The notes under the pieces are model-generated. The model was not told where the DNA came from, searched no databases, and worked only from the letters and a program-made list of their open reading frames with translations. The translations under genes were made by a program, and so were the position numbers. From Auriscalpium vulgare (lineage: Eukaryota > Basidiomycota > Agaricomycetes > Russulales > Auriscalpiaceae): a stretch of DNA of 64,000 nucleotides. Location: positions 1,488,001 through 1,552,000 of the forward strand of contig JAHBBC010000015.1 in assembly GCA_019915015.1 (NCBI GenBank), given 5' to 3'. Of the stretch, positions 47,840 to 60,502 are shown one piece after another (the stretch's first letter is position 1; each line of letters starts with the position of its first letter).

Positions 47840-50800
47840 ATGCCGCGCAAAGAGGCTGCGACGATGACCACGAAAAAGGGGGCAGATCGTGCGGAGGAAG
47901 CAAAGCCTGCTTCGAGTGCCCCGAAGGCCCCAGGGGAGGGAGAGAAGGGCACGAAGACCACGATGACGGCACGCAAAGCCCTCGCGCTGCTCGACGGCGC
48001 ATGGTACCGCGGCGTGGTGAAGTATGCGCGATGGATGGACCTCATCGGCGACTACGCGGGCAGCGAGCGGTTCATTGTCGACGGTGCGCCGCGCTACTTG
48101 TTTCTCCCACCATCATCTCAACCTCACGCCGTCGATACAGGCGAATCGCTTCTGCAGGAAGTGCTCGACGATCCGCTGCTGGCCATCGGGCGCGCGGAAG
48201 GTGCGTGGTTCGCTCTGTGCGGCTGCTCGCTGCCGTCCTAACTTGTGCGCAGACCCTGGGTTCCAGATCGTCCACGCGCTGTATTCGATGGAGCGCCTCC
48301 TCAAGGAGCTCATGCAAAGGAATGCGGTGTTTGATGTCGTTTTTTGGCACGGTGAGCACATATGTATCCATCATGCTCTTGTCTGCTGCTGATGATTTCT
48401 TTTGGTCAGATAATCACTATCGCACCCTGGGCGGAGACGAGCAGTATGCAGTCACGTCGAGAGCGCTCGCGCGCACGCTGCTGTTCAATCATCTTGTCAA
48501 GAATGCGGAGGAGATAGGCCTGAAGGTTTATGTGTTTGAGAGTCTCTCGGACCCGGCTTGGGACTCGTACCGGAAAATGTATCAGGTGAGTGCCTTTACT
48601 TTTGGCGCATATAGGCACTTAGACAACCCGCTATAGCCCATGTTCGTCATGCTCAATGATGGAGGCACGCCAGCGGATCTCGACGAACTGGACGCCTGCT
48701 CCCTGCTCGTGCAGCGCGAGTTCATTTTCACGCTGCTCGCGCAGGGTGTCTCCGTCTCGCACCTGAGGGGCGCCGAATTTATCGACTCCAAGGTATGCAC
48801 ACAGCGCACTACTTTGTATGAAGAGCGCAGGCTGATTCACCTGCGTAGGTCTTTTCCTTCGTCCTTGAGCAGCGGTTCAACGCGCGAGCAAAAGAGAAGT
48901 TTCCCGTCGGACCCGAATTGTGGCACAGTGTCGAAAAGGCCCGGGATGTTCTTCGTTCTGTGCCCCGGCCGTTTTGCTCGCAGGATACCCGCCTCGTGGT
49001 AAGCCCGTCTTCTAAAGCGCTCGACGTTGGCCTCGTTCTTCAAGAGCTGGTCGAAGCATCGAAACCCGCCGTCGCTACCGATCCGGCGTTCTGTTCGGGT
49101 GTCTTCTGGGAGCTGCTTTACGCGTATATGGTGCATCTTCTTCTGCTCGATTCCTTGTCGCTTGGTGACAGATCGGGGCCTGTCGAGGGGTGGGATGTGG
49201 AGAGCGACAAGGTGTTGTGCGCGTTCCTCTTGCATGTCTATGCGGAGCTCGTCACAATTCTGGCCCATTCGACCGTCGTTCTCGACATGGATGGGATGGT
49301 ATTCGCGCGGCTATTGCGCTTCCTGGCAATGCATGTTACGATAACGCCCATCTCGAGCCTCATCGGGGACGACATACATTCGCGAGCGCAGTCAATATGG
49401 TCAACAGCAGCGGCGCCGAAGGTCAACCTGGGCAAACTCGCGACCGTCCTTGGCACAGCGTCTCCTGTAGAGCATGAAGCCCCCGGCCCGGCGGGCTACA
49501 AGCTCATACCATTCCAGAACGAGTTTTTCGACGCAGAGCTGGTATCTGTGCACGTCTCGGTGTCCGACGAACCGGTTACTTCTGGACAACGTCGCGAGTT
49601 CAGTGATGGAACGCCGTTTCAGGAGGTGGCGCATTGGCACAACGACCGCCGGGCGATACTCCCCAAGCACCTCGGCGGCGAAGACTACAAGCGCGATGAA
49701 GAGTGGCAGAGGCTAAAAAAGCTGCGCAGGGAACAGCGGCACATGCGGGACATGCAGCGGCTCGCCGCCACGCTCACGGGCGCCTCTGGGACGAGCCTCC
49801 AGCAAATACGGATCACGCCGACGGGGCGGACTGTTGAGGAAGTCATCAACAGCTCTGCAGGTCCGACGCGTCCAGCCAGACCGGTAATTGAACAGGTGCG
49901 AAATATCTCGGGGCCGTCGTTGCTCGTTGCTGACGTCAGAGATATAGCCGCGTAAGAAAGGAAAACAGCCGCCTCTTCGATCCGCAGATAAAATACGACA
50001 GCAGAACGCGGACGACAAGAAGGCAAAGGATGACGCGACGTCGCAGAATTGGTGGCGAGAACAACTCGCTCGCATGGAGAAAATGACGGACGCGCAGAAG
50101 GATTCACACGTCTCCTCGCTCTTTCGGAACCCGCGGAGCTATCAGGTTGACTGGCTCTCGGCCGAAATGCGAGTGTATCAGGCAGATGTGAAGCTCCGTC
50201 TGTGGATAGCCGAAGCCACGCCGGACGAGGCCACCGTTCGCGACAAATACTCGGTTGCCATCATTCAGCTGGCTAAGAATCTGTATTCGAGCGGAGGGCT
50301 CACTCCTTCGATCCTGCTTTGGTTGAAGTCCGTCTTCTTATCGTTGGGATTTGAGAATTACGTGGCCCCACTCGAAGTGTCGGCAGGTAGCCGCTTGTCT
50401 TCCGAACGCGCTCTGAGCTTCAAACCTCTCAAACTCGTCAAGTCCAAATCCCAGCAGCCGATCTACCCTTTCATGCATATCGTCGAGAATCCCGTTACAT
50501 GGCAGCTGAGGTTGTTCGGGGAGTACATGGACCGCAGTATGGACAGCCAGCCAGATTCACGGGTGGCCTTCCAACCGGATGGCTGGCAACGGCGCGTCCT
50601 CGATTGTCTGGATCGCCCAAAATGCTCTGTACTGGTTGTCGGTAAGCATGCTTGAGTCCGCACCCATCGAAATGCTCAACAACCTTCCAGCCCCTACGAG
50701 TGCCGGAAAGACGTTTATCTCGTTCTACGCCATGGAGAAAGTGTTGAGAGAGTCTGACAATGGTATCCTCGTCTACGTCGCGCCGACGAAGGCTTTGGTC

Positions 50801-53800
50801 AACCAAGTGGCTGCCGAAGTGTATGCTCGCTTCAGCAAAGACATTGACGGACGTCAGTGCATTTCGCCTGCTTTTTGATTCATAACTGACCAGACAAATA
50901 TAGGGTCTTGCTGGGCTATTCATACTCGTGATTACCACACCCATGATCCTCAAAAATGTCAGATCCTTGTTACAGTTCCGGAGGTGCTTGCAATCATGCT
51001 GCTTTCCCCGCCTCTCGCAAGTAAATGGACACCTCGAATCAGACGGTGCGTGCGTTCTGCGCTGCTTGCCCGTACGCAGATGCTCATCGTTGCTAAATCA
51101 TACAGGATCATCCTCGACGAGATTCACACAATCGGTCAGCAGGAGGGAGGTGTCGTCTGGGAGCAAATTCTGCTTCTTGCGCCATGCCCAATCATGTGCG
51201 CCCTCATCATTGCTTGCATCAATTCTCATCTTATTTATCCCGATGTTATAGCGGACTCTCAGCCACCGTTGGCGAGCCAGAAGCCTTCAACTCTTGGTTG
51301 CAGAGCGTTCAAACATCCAAGGGGCTTGAGCATGAATTCATCCACCATCCCCATCGATACTCACATCTGCGAAAATATGCGTACCTTCCGCAGCTGCTCG
51401 CCGACGGAAAGCAGTTCCGAGGACTTGACCAGACGAGCCTCGCGGATCCAATGATGCGATACATCCATCCAATGAGCGCCCTGTCCTTTGGAGCGATATC
51501 GTTACCACCGGACCTATCGCTTGAGTCGCAAGACGCTCTGGTCCTGTATCAGGCACTGCAGTCGACGGGTAATACTGCCGTCGCTCAAATGAACCCTGTC
51601 AACTTCTTTTCATCCGAAGCATTCATTCGGCAGCGTGACATTCTGAGCTACGAAGAGTCCATCAAGAGTGCAGTAGTGCCTCTGCTCAAGGAAAACGGCA
51701 GCGGTGCTGCTGTTGCCCTCAACAACCTCGTATCGCACCCACAAATCCAGGATCCCATCATGTCTCGTATCGATAACGAGATCTTGAATACTCCTCCGGA
51801 CAATAATACTTTCATGTCTGGCCTCGTACACTTGTTGTTGGAGCTGCATGTCCGTGGTAACCTCGTAAGTCCGTCGTCCAACTCACGCTTCATGAGCTAA
51901 CGGCCATGTCAGCCCGCGATCTTATTTGACTTCGACCGTCATGAGTGCGAGTTGATGGCGCACAGGATACTGGACGATCTGACCACCGCTGAGGAAGAGT
52001 GGCGCGACACCGACGTGCGATGGAAAAACAAGATTCAGGCGTGGCAGACATGGAAAAGTGCCCAGCAGGCCCGCAATCGCCAACAGAAGAAACTGGTGCG
52101 GAAGAAGAAACTGATGGAAGAAGAGTCGCAAACGCAGGAAACTGTGTGGCAAAGTTCTTTTGACCCATCAATTCCGTCCGCCCAATTCTCCTTCGCTAAT
52201 ACTGCGGCTTACTCTGCCGAGGACCTGCGCGAGGACATAGACGAACTGAGATGGATGTCAATAAAGCCTTGGTTTTTCGAGGCTTTGTGGAGAGGTATTG
52301 GCGTTCATCATAGCGGCATGAACAAGCAATATAGGAGCCTGATCGAAAGGTAAATATGTCTGCGTCATCGTCTGCATGCGCGACTTACAGGTTTGTTTCC
52401 CAGGCTTTTCCGTATCGGCTTTTTGCGCGTTGTGATAGCTACAGGTAAGCAACAATTGCATTCATGTGGCAATTCTATTCACATCCGACTGTAATCAAGG
52501 CACATTGGCGCTTGGTATCAATGCCCCGGCGAAAACGTCCGTGTTTTGCGGTGATTCTCCCTTTTTGACTGCCCTCACAGTATGTTCATATTTCCTTCGA
52601 AATTTCGTGTTTCTTATATCCTCGTAGTATCGGCAATGTGCGGGTCGCGCCGGTCGTCGTGGATTCGATCTTCTTGGCCGTGTCGTATTTTATGGCCTGC
52701 CCATCGATCGCATTCACCGACTGATGCTCTCCCGGCTACCTCGGCTCACCGGCACCTTCCCATTGTCTTCCACTCTCGTCCTGCGGCTTTTCGACCTCCT
52801 TCATGGCTCGAAGTATTCCCCGTATGCTGTCCGCGCCGTTCGCAGCATTGTCCGTCTCCCCCAAATTAGCTTCGGCTCAGAGATTGGCGGGTCCCAGCTC
52901 CTGCACCACCTTCGCTTCAGCATCGAGTACCTGCGCCGAGCACACCTCCTTGATGGCGAGGGTAATCCCATGAACCTCTTTGCGATCGCGTCGCATATAT
53001 ACCACACAGAGCCGAGCAACTTCGCTCTAGTCGCATTGCTTCAAAGTGGCGTTGTGCACCGCATATGCAACGGTCCGAACGCTCAGGAGGAACTCGTCGT
53101 GTTGCTGTGCCACCTTTTTGGCAGGAGGAATCTTCCAGATGCGTACGCGACCGCCGAAAATGTCCGGGACCTGATCAGATCTGGTCCTTCGCGCGTCGTC
53201 CTTCCACGCATGGATGCTAGAGCTCGCGACGTGTTACTGGCACACCAAGAGGAGACAACTCGCATTTTCACGGCTTACGCTTTCGAATTCGCGTCCCAAC
53301 ATGCTACAGCACTTGGCCATGACGATAGCCTCCCCCTCAGTCAAACTGTGTTCGGTGCGTCGCGGGATACGGACGTGACTACAACGTCACCACTGCATGT
53401 CCACCTCAACAGCACAGCCATCAGCCCCATCGTGCGCTCCCCCTTCGTTGCAAACTCCGGGCATAGCGACCGGTTTGCGAACATCGAGGACCTGGCGAGC
53501 ACAGTGCGCCGGGGCATCCATCTGAATGGGCACGCAATCCCGTCGTTCGAACGTATCACTGCAACGCCGGAGGATTCCCGCAAGCCATTTGTGCTCAACG
53601 CGTACTTATACGACTTCTATATGCATGGACAGGACGCGGCGCTCGTGAACATGAACGGCATCAGGCGCGGCGATGTGTGGTATGTGCTGCAGGACTTCCA
53701 CCTCACGCTCACGGCGATCACGAGCGCCGTCCATCAAATGATTGTGAAGCGGGGCGGGCAGCAGGTGCTGGATTCCCAGTTCTCGGAGACGCTGGATCCT

Positions 53801-53980
53801 GCGGAACAGGATGCGGATGTAGAAGATCCGGAGCGGCTTGGGGTGTCAGATAGCGAGAGCAGTACGTCCGGTGAGGAGGCACCGGAGGATGACTCAAAGA
53901 AGAGAGATTGGAAGGTATACCAAGTATTGGACACGGTGACCAAGGAGTTCGGACGCAAGTTTAGAGCAATGTGGGCGTAA
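47840..53980 (+). CDS. DDX60-like Ski2-type DExH-box RNA helicase
   Basis: A very large cytosolic helicase of the family that includes vertebrate DDX60, an interferon-linked RNA sensor cofactor; the fungal members are little studied. The start chosen is ATG 47840 ([13 protein letters not shown]). A long N-terminal domain is typical of the family: [29 protein letters not shown] text, and [18 protein letters not shown]. Helicase motifs: Walker [12 protein letters not shown], Ia [81 protein letters not shown]-terminal helical region follows ([35 protein letters not shown]), then an acidic Ser tail, ending [12 protein letters not shown] at 53980. A linker of Lys/Gln-rich coiled coil (52030-52110) separates the two RecA lobes. 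More than fifteen exons join in frame, so the gene looks intact. Confidence 0.9.
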
Positions 53981-54371
53981 TCTTTCGTAGGACCGACCTC
54001 TCCGATTCCAATGTATCTGTTTGACATCGACCACATTTCCTATATATCTTAGGCAGTGCACCTCACTATGATTTTACATCCCTTCTTGGTGTGTAATTCG
54101 AAAATGAAATGCGATCAACATGCAGGATGAAATCCATTGAACAGGTGTAATTCGTGTAATCGGAGCGTGTCATTAGGTTAGCAATTTTGTGATACGATCA
54201 GTTATACAACGGCCATGTTCGTACTGTAGTCGGATCCGATTCGTGGACAAGGAAAGCAATTATGCTGGCAAATAATACATCGTATCAATACTAGAATTTA
54301 CATATTATAGAGGCAGTAGTGGGTTGCGAGTTCTTCATCTTGCAATGAGTACAGCCCTTTTCTTTCGCACT
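53981..54371. other. Convergent intergenic gap, DDX60-like / formate dehydrogenase
   Basis: About 390 AT-richer bases holding the two 3' ends. I see no gene and no distinct repeat. Confidence 0.5.
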
Positions 54372-55897
54372 TCAACGTTGGCCATCTAATAAACATAGTA
54401 GAATTAGTTACGACACCACGGCGTTTGAGGCAGGGAGAACTCACAAGACGCGCTCTCGTACTTGCCTATTGACCAACACGAACCGTCAGATAACATCCAA
54501 AGATATCTTGCCCGGAAGCCACTCACCGACGCCAACAATCACATTGCCCGGATCCTGCGGCTTGTTCTCAAAGTAGTTCTGCAGGATCTTCTTCGTGCCC
54601 TCCGCGTAGCGCTGCTGCGCATCGAGCGTGGTGCCCGAGTAATGGGGTGTCATGCCGTTGCCACCGCCGAGCGGGTTGCGCATTGAGCGCCACGGGTGGT
54701 CCGCAGGCGCGGGCTGCACATTCCACACATCGCCCGCGTAGCCGCGCAGCTGCCCGGACTTGACGGCGGCAGCGACATCGTCGGCGTTACAGATTGCACC
54801 GCGGGCGGTGTTCACGAGCCATGCGCCCTGGAGCCGGGATCAGCGGATGCGGGAAAGCGAGGACAGCGTACGTACTGGCTTGAAATGCTGCAGGAGGTCC
54901 TTGTTGATGAGGCCCTTGGTGCCTTCGTGCAGGGGCGCGTTGACGGTGACGACGTCGCACTGCGAGACGAATTCCTGCAAGTCCCAGGTTGAGCATCCGT
55001 TGCTGAGAGTCCGTGTCTCCGCCACTGACCTTGAGATCCTCGACCCTCCGCGCGCCGACGGCCTTCTCCGCCTCCTCCGGAAGCGCCTTGTAGTCGAAGT
55101 ACAGCAGCTCCTTCGTGTTGAACGGCACGAGGCGCTGCAGCACGCGGTGGCCGATACGGCCCGCGCCGAGAGTGCCGACGACCTTGCCCTCGAGGTCGAA
55201 CGCGTTGCGCGCGATGTCGGACACCTGCCACTGGCCGCTTATGGCCTGCTCGTGCGCAGGCACAAAGTTTCGCACGAGGAGCAGGATGGACATCATCACT
55301 TGCTCTGCGACGGAGACGACATTCGAGCCGGAGACCTCGAGCACTTGGATCTTGCGATCCACGGCGGCATTGAGGTCGACGTGGTCGGAGCCGACGCCAG
55401 CGGTGACGCAGACCTTCAAGTTCTTGGCCTAAAGGTGCATTTTGTCAGGGATGCGTGTATAATGAGATGGAATGATTAGTACCTTGGCCATGAGCTCCTT
55501 GGTGAGGTATCCAGGGTGGAAAGGCGTCGTGATGAGGATGTCAGTCTGTGAGCACATGTCAGTCAGTCTGTAGCCTGCGACAAGGGTGTAACGAGTGATT
55601 TACGTCGGCAATGTGCTTTTGGAAGTCGCTGTCAGGGCCCTCCTTGGAGCTCGTCACCTAATTAATGATGGATTAGCCTACAAAGAGATTCCAAGCAGGC
55701 TGGTTGACATACAATGTATTCGTGGCCCTGTGATTCGAGGTAGGCACGAAGGCCGAGCTCATTCTCGACGGTGCCGAGGAGGCGAGGCTCAGCCTTGGCT
55801 GCCTTGAAGCCGTTGTAAAGGATGGCGAGGACCTAAATCAAACACCGTAGTCAGAACATCAGTCTTTGGCGCATGCCTGCAGCCGACTTGCCTTCAT
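54372..55897 (-). CDS. FDH1: NAD-dependent formate dehydrogenase
   Basis: It oxidises formate to CO2 with NAD+ in the cytosol, the last step of C1, methanol or oxalate breakdown. The start is ATG 55897; exon 1 is only MK, followed by a GC-AG intron (GCAAGT...TTTAG) and [16 protein letters not shown]. Family motifs: [51 protein letters not shown], the substrate loop [18 protein letters not shown], Rossmann [32 protein letters not shown] with the catalytic Arg, and [19 protein letters not shown] with the catalytic His. The C-terminus is mended by two introns to GVGKYESASYGQR at TGA 54372. Length is close to the usual 360 residues. No mitochondrial presequence. Confidence 0.95.
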
Positions 55898-56955
55898 GTT
55901 TGAGGATGGGTTATTAAAGGTAAGTTATTACCGGAAGAACGGGCGGGGTATGCAAAGAGAGGGAATGCGAGTGATGGCAGAACGAGGCCGAGAACGTCGC
56001 CCTTTTATACTTCACCACGGCGTAGAACATCGGAAGCCAGACCAGTTGCTCCCGTTTACCGGCCATCCAATGACATCCCAATGTGTTGCGTCGGATACGC
56101 TTTACTGAGGAACGACCCCCGACATCTCCGAGCGGGATGAGTTGGAGACGCGGCGGGACGGAGGACAGACTCGGAAGCTTGCTTGCCGCAGGTTCGGCAC
56201 GCACCCGGCTCCTTCCGTCAATCGGAAGGTGCCGCCTGATTGCACCCCCGATATTGGTGGTCATTAAGTACAAGCACTGGCAGTGACAGTGCACATTGCG
56301 GCGGGTCAAGTAGAGTACTTATGACAGATACTTATCCTGAGCTGAGTTCGAGCGACGTACGCAATCATAAAAATCGCGTTGGAGGAGCCCCGGGATCCAA
56401 CCGGGATCGGTTGGGGATCGGAGACGGTAACGCTAGTCATGCATTGTCGCTGAACGTTGCAACTTTGTAAATAGGATCAAGAAATTTCGTAGATTAGCAG
56501 GAGACGGCAGCTTCCTCGTCGCCGACACCGCCGCACCACGCGAGAACGTTTGGGACGACCTCGTCCCGCGCCCGTTCTCCATCCACCTGTCCGGCCAGAC
56601 GGCTCGCGAGCTACGCACCCTCTGGAGGAGAAGGGAGAGGAAGAAGAGGAGGTGGGAGAGGAAGGAGATAAGAAAAGAATACCTGAGGATGGGGTGGGGG
56701 GAACCTGAAGCGTTTGGGGACTTCAGCTCGGATTCTGAGTCCAACTCAATGTGGTGCTGCCGTAGTCCTAGGATGGATGGGGTTGTCGGTGTAGAACTAA
56801 TTCAGTCCACGCGTTTCGAACACTCTAGTGTAGCCAACCTGATGAATCGTGTGACCAGCAAGAAACTGAGAGGCAATAGTGCTTTGAGGGGTATCATTAT
56901 ATAGATAAATGTATCATACCCTATGCAGTCAAGTTGATTAATAAGCCTTCTCGTG
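55898..56955. other. Gap upstream of formate dehydrogenase
   Basis: About 1.06 kb between the FDH start and the F-box gene's stop. It holds the FDH promoter. A purine-rich tract of about 80 bases (56628-56705, GGAGAAGGGAGAGG-like) stands out. No gene is supported. Confidence 0.45.
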
Positions 56956-58632
56956 TCAAGCATTTCCAAATACGAAATCCTCCACAACTTTGAAGTCCGA
57001 ATGCACCCTGCGCTCGCTATCGACTCGATGAGTCCAAATGCCCTACACAAAGCCTGTAGTGAGCGCGTCATCCTGTCAAAGTGACGAGCCGCTCACCGAA
57101 TACACATGTGGACCCATTGAGAGCGTCCGTATACGGGAGCCTTTCCGCAACATCAGCGCCTCTGCCTCGCGCTTGCCAAACCGCGCCGAGGATGAATTTG
57201 GGGAATACGGCCCGTCGCTGTACGAGTTGCTATTCGGTATCCAATGCACGTGGAGCCGCAGTGAGCGCAGGTTATGCGCCTTCGCGATCGCACGCTCAAT
57301 CGATTCCTGCGCACTGTGAGTGAAACCTATGCGGCAGTAACTCGCGGGCGACGTACATAATCCGGGCTGGCCACCGCACACGACAGCTCCTCGAGATTCG
57401 GAAACAACGCGCACGCACACTTGATGTCCTCCAGCGTCATATTCGTCATATTCAGCAAGAGGCGCCGCAGCGTCACGCCGTGCGTGCGCGCGAGCGACAG
57501 GATAAAGTGGCGCGGCATGGTCATCTGGCCTTGCGACGAGAACGCGTTGAGCACGAACTCCTCGAGCGACGGGTGCGGGATGAGCTGGCGCAGCCAAACC
57601 CACAGCTGGTCGGGGCCCTGCAGGCCGACGGAGTTCGTGCGCACGGTGAGGCGCCGCAGCGCGGGCAGCGGGTCTTCTGCGGGCCGCAGGACGCCCGAGC
57701 CGAGGTACTCGGTGTCGAGCGCGACGAGGCGCGGGAGGCACGAGATGATGTCGGGGATCGCGGCGTACGGCGCGCCCTTCAGCCGCAGGTCGCGCAGCCG
57801 GGGGAGCTGCAGCAGCACGGAGACGAGGACCGACGCGGGCACGCCGGCGCAGCGCTGGATACGGACACATGGTCACTGCGTCGTGAGAACTGCGTGCGCG
57901 GATACGAGGAGGGAAGGACTGACGTAGAGCTCGAGCGCGGTGAGGGTGCCGCCGAGGCGGCTTGCCCAGCCCTGCAGCACGCGCGGCGGCCCCTCATTGC
58001 TCCATATCGCGACCTTGTGCAGGCCCGTGAAGCGGTTGAGCGAGGCCCATGTGTCCTCGCCGAGGTCGCTGGAGGTGCGAATGGAAAGAGAGCGGATTGG
58101 AAGCTGCTTGAGGACGTCAATCATGGAGACAAAGACGTCGGACATATTGCAGTTATCCATCCATGAGAAGGAATACAGATTGACGCAGTGAAGGTAGGCT
58201 TTGAGGACAAATCGCGTAATCTCGCGTTTTGAAGCGTGCGGGCCGCCTGCGCTCGACGTCAAATTTCCCGTCAGGAAGTACGCAAAGGTATCACGCAACT
58301 TGTTTCGTGGATGTGCCGCACATGCCGGGCCAGCTCCGGTCTCCGCAGGAGGGTGAACGCAGGATGCAAGACGTCGTTCTGTTCCGAGGCTATCAGCGCC
58401 GGCCGAACCGCACAGCCCCGGCGAACAAGGGGCGGGGAAGGATTCAAGATCGGCAACTCACCCGCGCTGTGCGCTTCGAGTCGGTATCGATTGTGCGGTA
58501 AAGCAGCGGCGTCGCGGCGTGGTTGAAGCTCCAGCTCGTCAGCGCGGCCGCGTGCAGATCGCGGCGATCCGGAATCTGCTCGAGCACGGCGTAGATGATG
58601 TCGGAGGGGATGAGCTCGGGTCGAAAGGCCAT
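56956..58632 (-). CDS. F-box / leucine-rich-repeat-like protein
   Basis: A putative substrate receptor of an SCF ubiquitin ligase, of the large expanded F-box class of agaricomycetes. The start is ATG 58632. The F-box at the N-terminus reads ELIPSDIIYAVLEQIPDRRDLHAAA and NHAATPLLYRTI. Then HPAFTLLRRPELARHVRHI and a series of degenerate Leu-rich units: LKQLPIRSLSIRTS, LGGTLTALELY, LPRLRDLRLKG, LPRLVALDTEYLG, LPALRRLTVRTNS, LRRLLLNMTNM, FPNLEELSCAV and AHNLRSLRLHV. The last exon is spliced (TATTCG|GTGAGC...TGTGTAG|GGC) to give IWTHRVDSERRV and VVEDFVFGNA at TGA 56956, a standard ending in this family. About six exons. Target unknown. Confidence 0.82.
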
Positions 58633-59533
58633 GGGCGGTGTCTGGCGGGCTGCAAGGAACAGAGGGCATGGGTAATATATTGTCGGCCCCGCAGACTAGC
58701 GCAGACTATGGTAATCCCGAGAAGACCGACTGATCGGCTGCTTTCAGGGCCGAAGATGTGGAAAAGTTTGTTGCAGCGAGCGAGGCATGGGAGGGACGCT
58801 CATGGTTCAACGGAAGGAAGGTGTTCTAGCCGCCGCGTCGCTGCACGTACTCGCGCAGACCCGAGCTAGCTTCTGCTTGATAATCTAGCTCAACGACACA
58901 TTTACTGTTATGCTGGCATCTACACGCAGTTTATAGACAAGCAAAGACACCATCGGTTCTGTTACAGTATGGTCGGATCCAGTAGTTCTCGGCACGGCGT
59001 CAGCCTCGAGGCGATCACGGGCTGCTTCATCAACGGGCTCATCGGGCGACGATTCTTCTTTCATTTGAAACCCTCTGATCCGCAGCCGGCAGGCGCAGAA
59101 TGGTCAGAGCTTGCACTGAGAACAACGATGGCCATCTGGTTTTCGCGCGCCTGCGACAGGGCAAGGGGCGGGAATACTCAGACAGATATCTGTTACGACA
59201 GTTTCTGTAGCACGACGTGTCAATACGTTGTTGCCGGCGAGGGATGTGCTTTGAGCGGCGCGCCCGGTGGGTGTGGCCTTACAAGTGGTCTCCAGCCAGC
59301 TCTGAGCGCTCCTACTTACCTAAATCCCCTTGCCGCAACTCCTCCGAGTCGGTCCCGCCGACAAGCGTAAGCCGAGATGCCCGAGCGATGTCGCAGTTCA
59401 CCCAGCCATGGCGCCAGGAGATAAAGTTTGTCTGCGGGATGCCAATAAAAGCTCCATATCGAATTCGTCATTGAGCTTGGACAAGACAGAGAAAATACAG
59501 CAGAACGTCGAACGACACACCAACCTCGAACAA
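58633..59533. other. Gap between F-box gene start and LSM4 end, with one Cys-rich frame
   Basis: About 900 bases. On the plus strand 58969-59370 is open and contains a Cys-dense part (ICYDSFCSTTCQYVVAGEGC), which could be a fragment of a small cysteine-rich protein. No signal peptide or splicing supports it. The rest is promoter and 3' flank. Confidence 0.35.
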
Positions 59534-60245
59534 TCACATCCCTCGGCCGCGACCGCGAGCACCACCACGTATTGGGCCACCACGAGCGCCGCCACGCCCT
59601 ATAACACGAGACGACTATCAGCAATTTGTGGCACGGAATTAGTAAAGCACGAGAACTTGCCTCGCTGAGGCATGCCACCACGCCCTGAGAAAGGTAATCA
59701 GAATTGCAGGCCGAAGGGAAACAGTTAAAGAGTGTCACGTACCTCGTCCACCCGCACCGCTGATGTGCGATCCTCGCGCGCTCTTCCCTGCCTCGCGGGC
59801 ACGCGTCTGCTCCTCCTTGACCGCGTCAAGCAGCGTGTCTGGCACACGTAAGTACTTGATCTATCAAAGGTTCCAGACCGTACAGCGGTTGGGAAGTTAC
59901 ATCAGCCATCCGTCTGTTGAGAAAGCAGTCGCAGACGCACCGTGCTCCCGCGGATGTAACACTCCTTCACCTTCCAGAACCTATCGCCCTCCGCACTCGT
60001 TTGATACACCTCCCGTAGTGTGATGTTCATGAAATTGTCGCAGTTGACGAGATGCCCATTGAACGTCTCCCCGTTCTTCAGCTCTACTAACTGTAAACGA
60101 CGCGTGAGCGGGGTTCACGGGCAAAGGCTGCGCACAACCGCACCATGGGCTTATTTTGGGCGGCATTGAGCAGCGATAGTGGGAGCTAGAGATCCCGCAG
60201 ATGTCAGGCAGCGTCGGAGAGGCGACGAGCGACAGTTCGTACCAT
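59534..60245 (-). CDS. LSM4: U6 snRNA-associated Sm-like protein LSm4
   Basis: A subunit of the Lsm1-7 (mRNA decay, P-bodies) and Lsm2-8 (U6 snRNP) rings. The start is ATG 60245, where exon 1 codes only for the Met, followed by an intron (GTACGA...TCTAG) and [14 protein letters not shown]. The Sm1 motif is [20 protein letters not shown], then [18 protein letters not shown] and [19 protein letters not shown] (Sm2). The C-terminal tail has [18 protein letters not shown] and ends in RGG-type repeats ([29 protein letters not shown]), as LSm4 normally does. One tail intron uses a GC donor (CGAG|GCAAGTTCTC). Stop at TGA 59534. Confidence 0.92.
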
Positions 60246-60502
60246 TTTGTAGAGAAGGAAACGGCGGTTGCTGTGAGGAACGCGGCCTAACGTGGGCAGA
60301 GAAAGGGCTCGCGACGCCTTACGTAAGGCTCTCTGAGTTGTTTCGCCTCTCACCGTGACTACACCTTCAGCGCACTCGCACCACGACCAGCACGCACGTC
60401 CTCTACCAAGACAGTCCTCAACGTGCAGGCGCACAATACCTGCTTCCGAATACCGCCCAGGGCGCTCCTTTTCTTCCGCCCGAATTCCGATTCCGAACGC
60501 CC
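60246..60502. promoter_or_regulatory. Bidirectional promoter, LSM4 / ERV-type oxidase
   Basis: Only 257 bases separate the two start codons of these divergent genes, so they share one regulatory interval. It includes pyrimidine-rich stretches but no certain TATA box. Confidence 0.55.

Noticed and set aside
54760..55479. Long plus-strand frame opposite formate dehydrogenase
   Set aside because: Shadow of the FDH exons caused by third-position GC bias.
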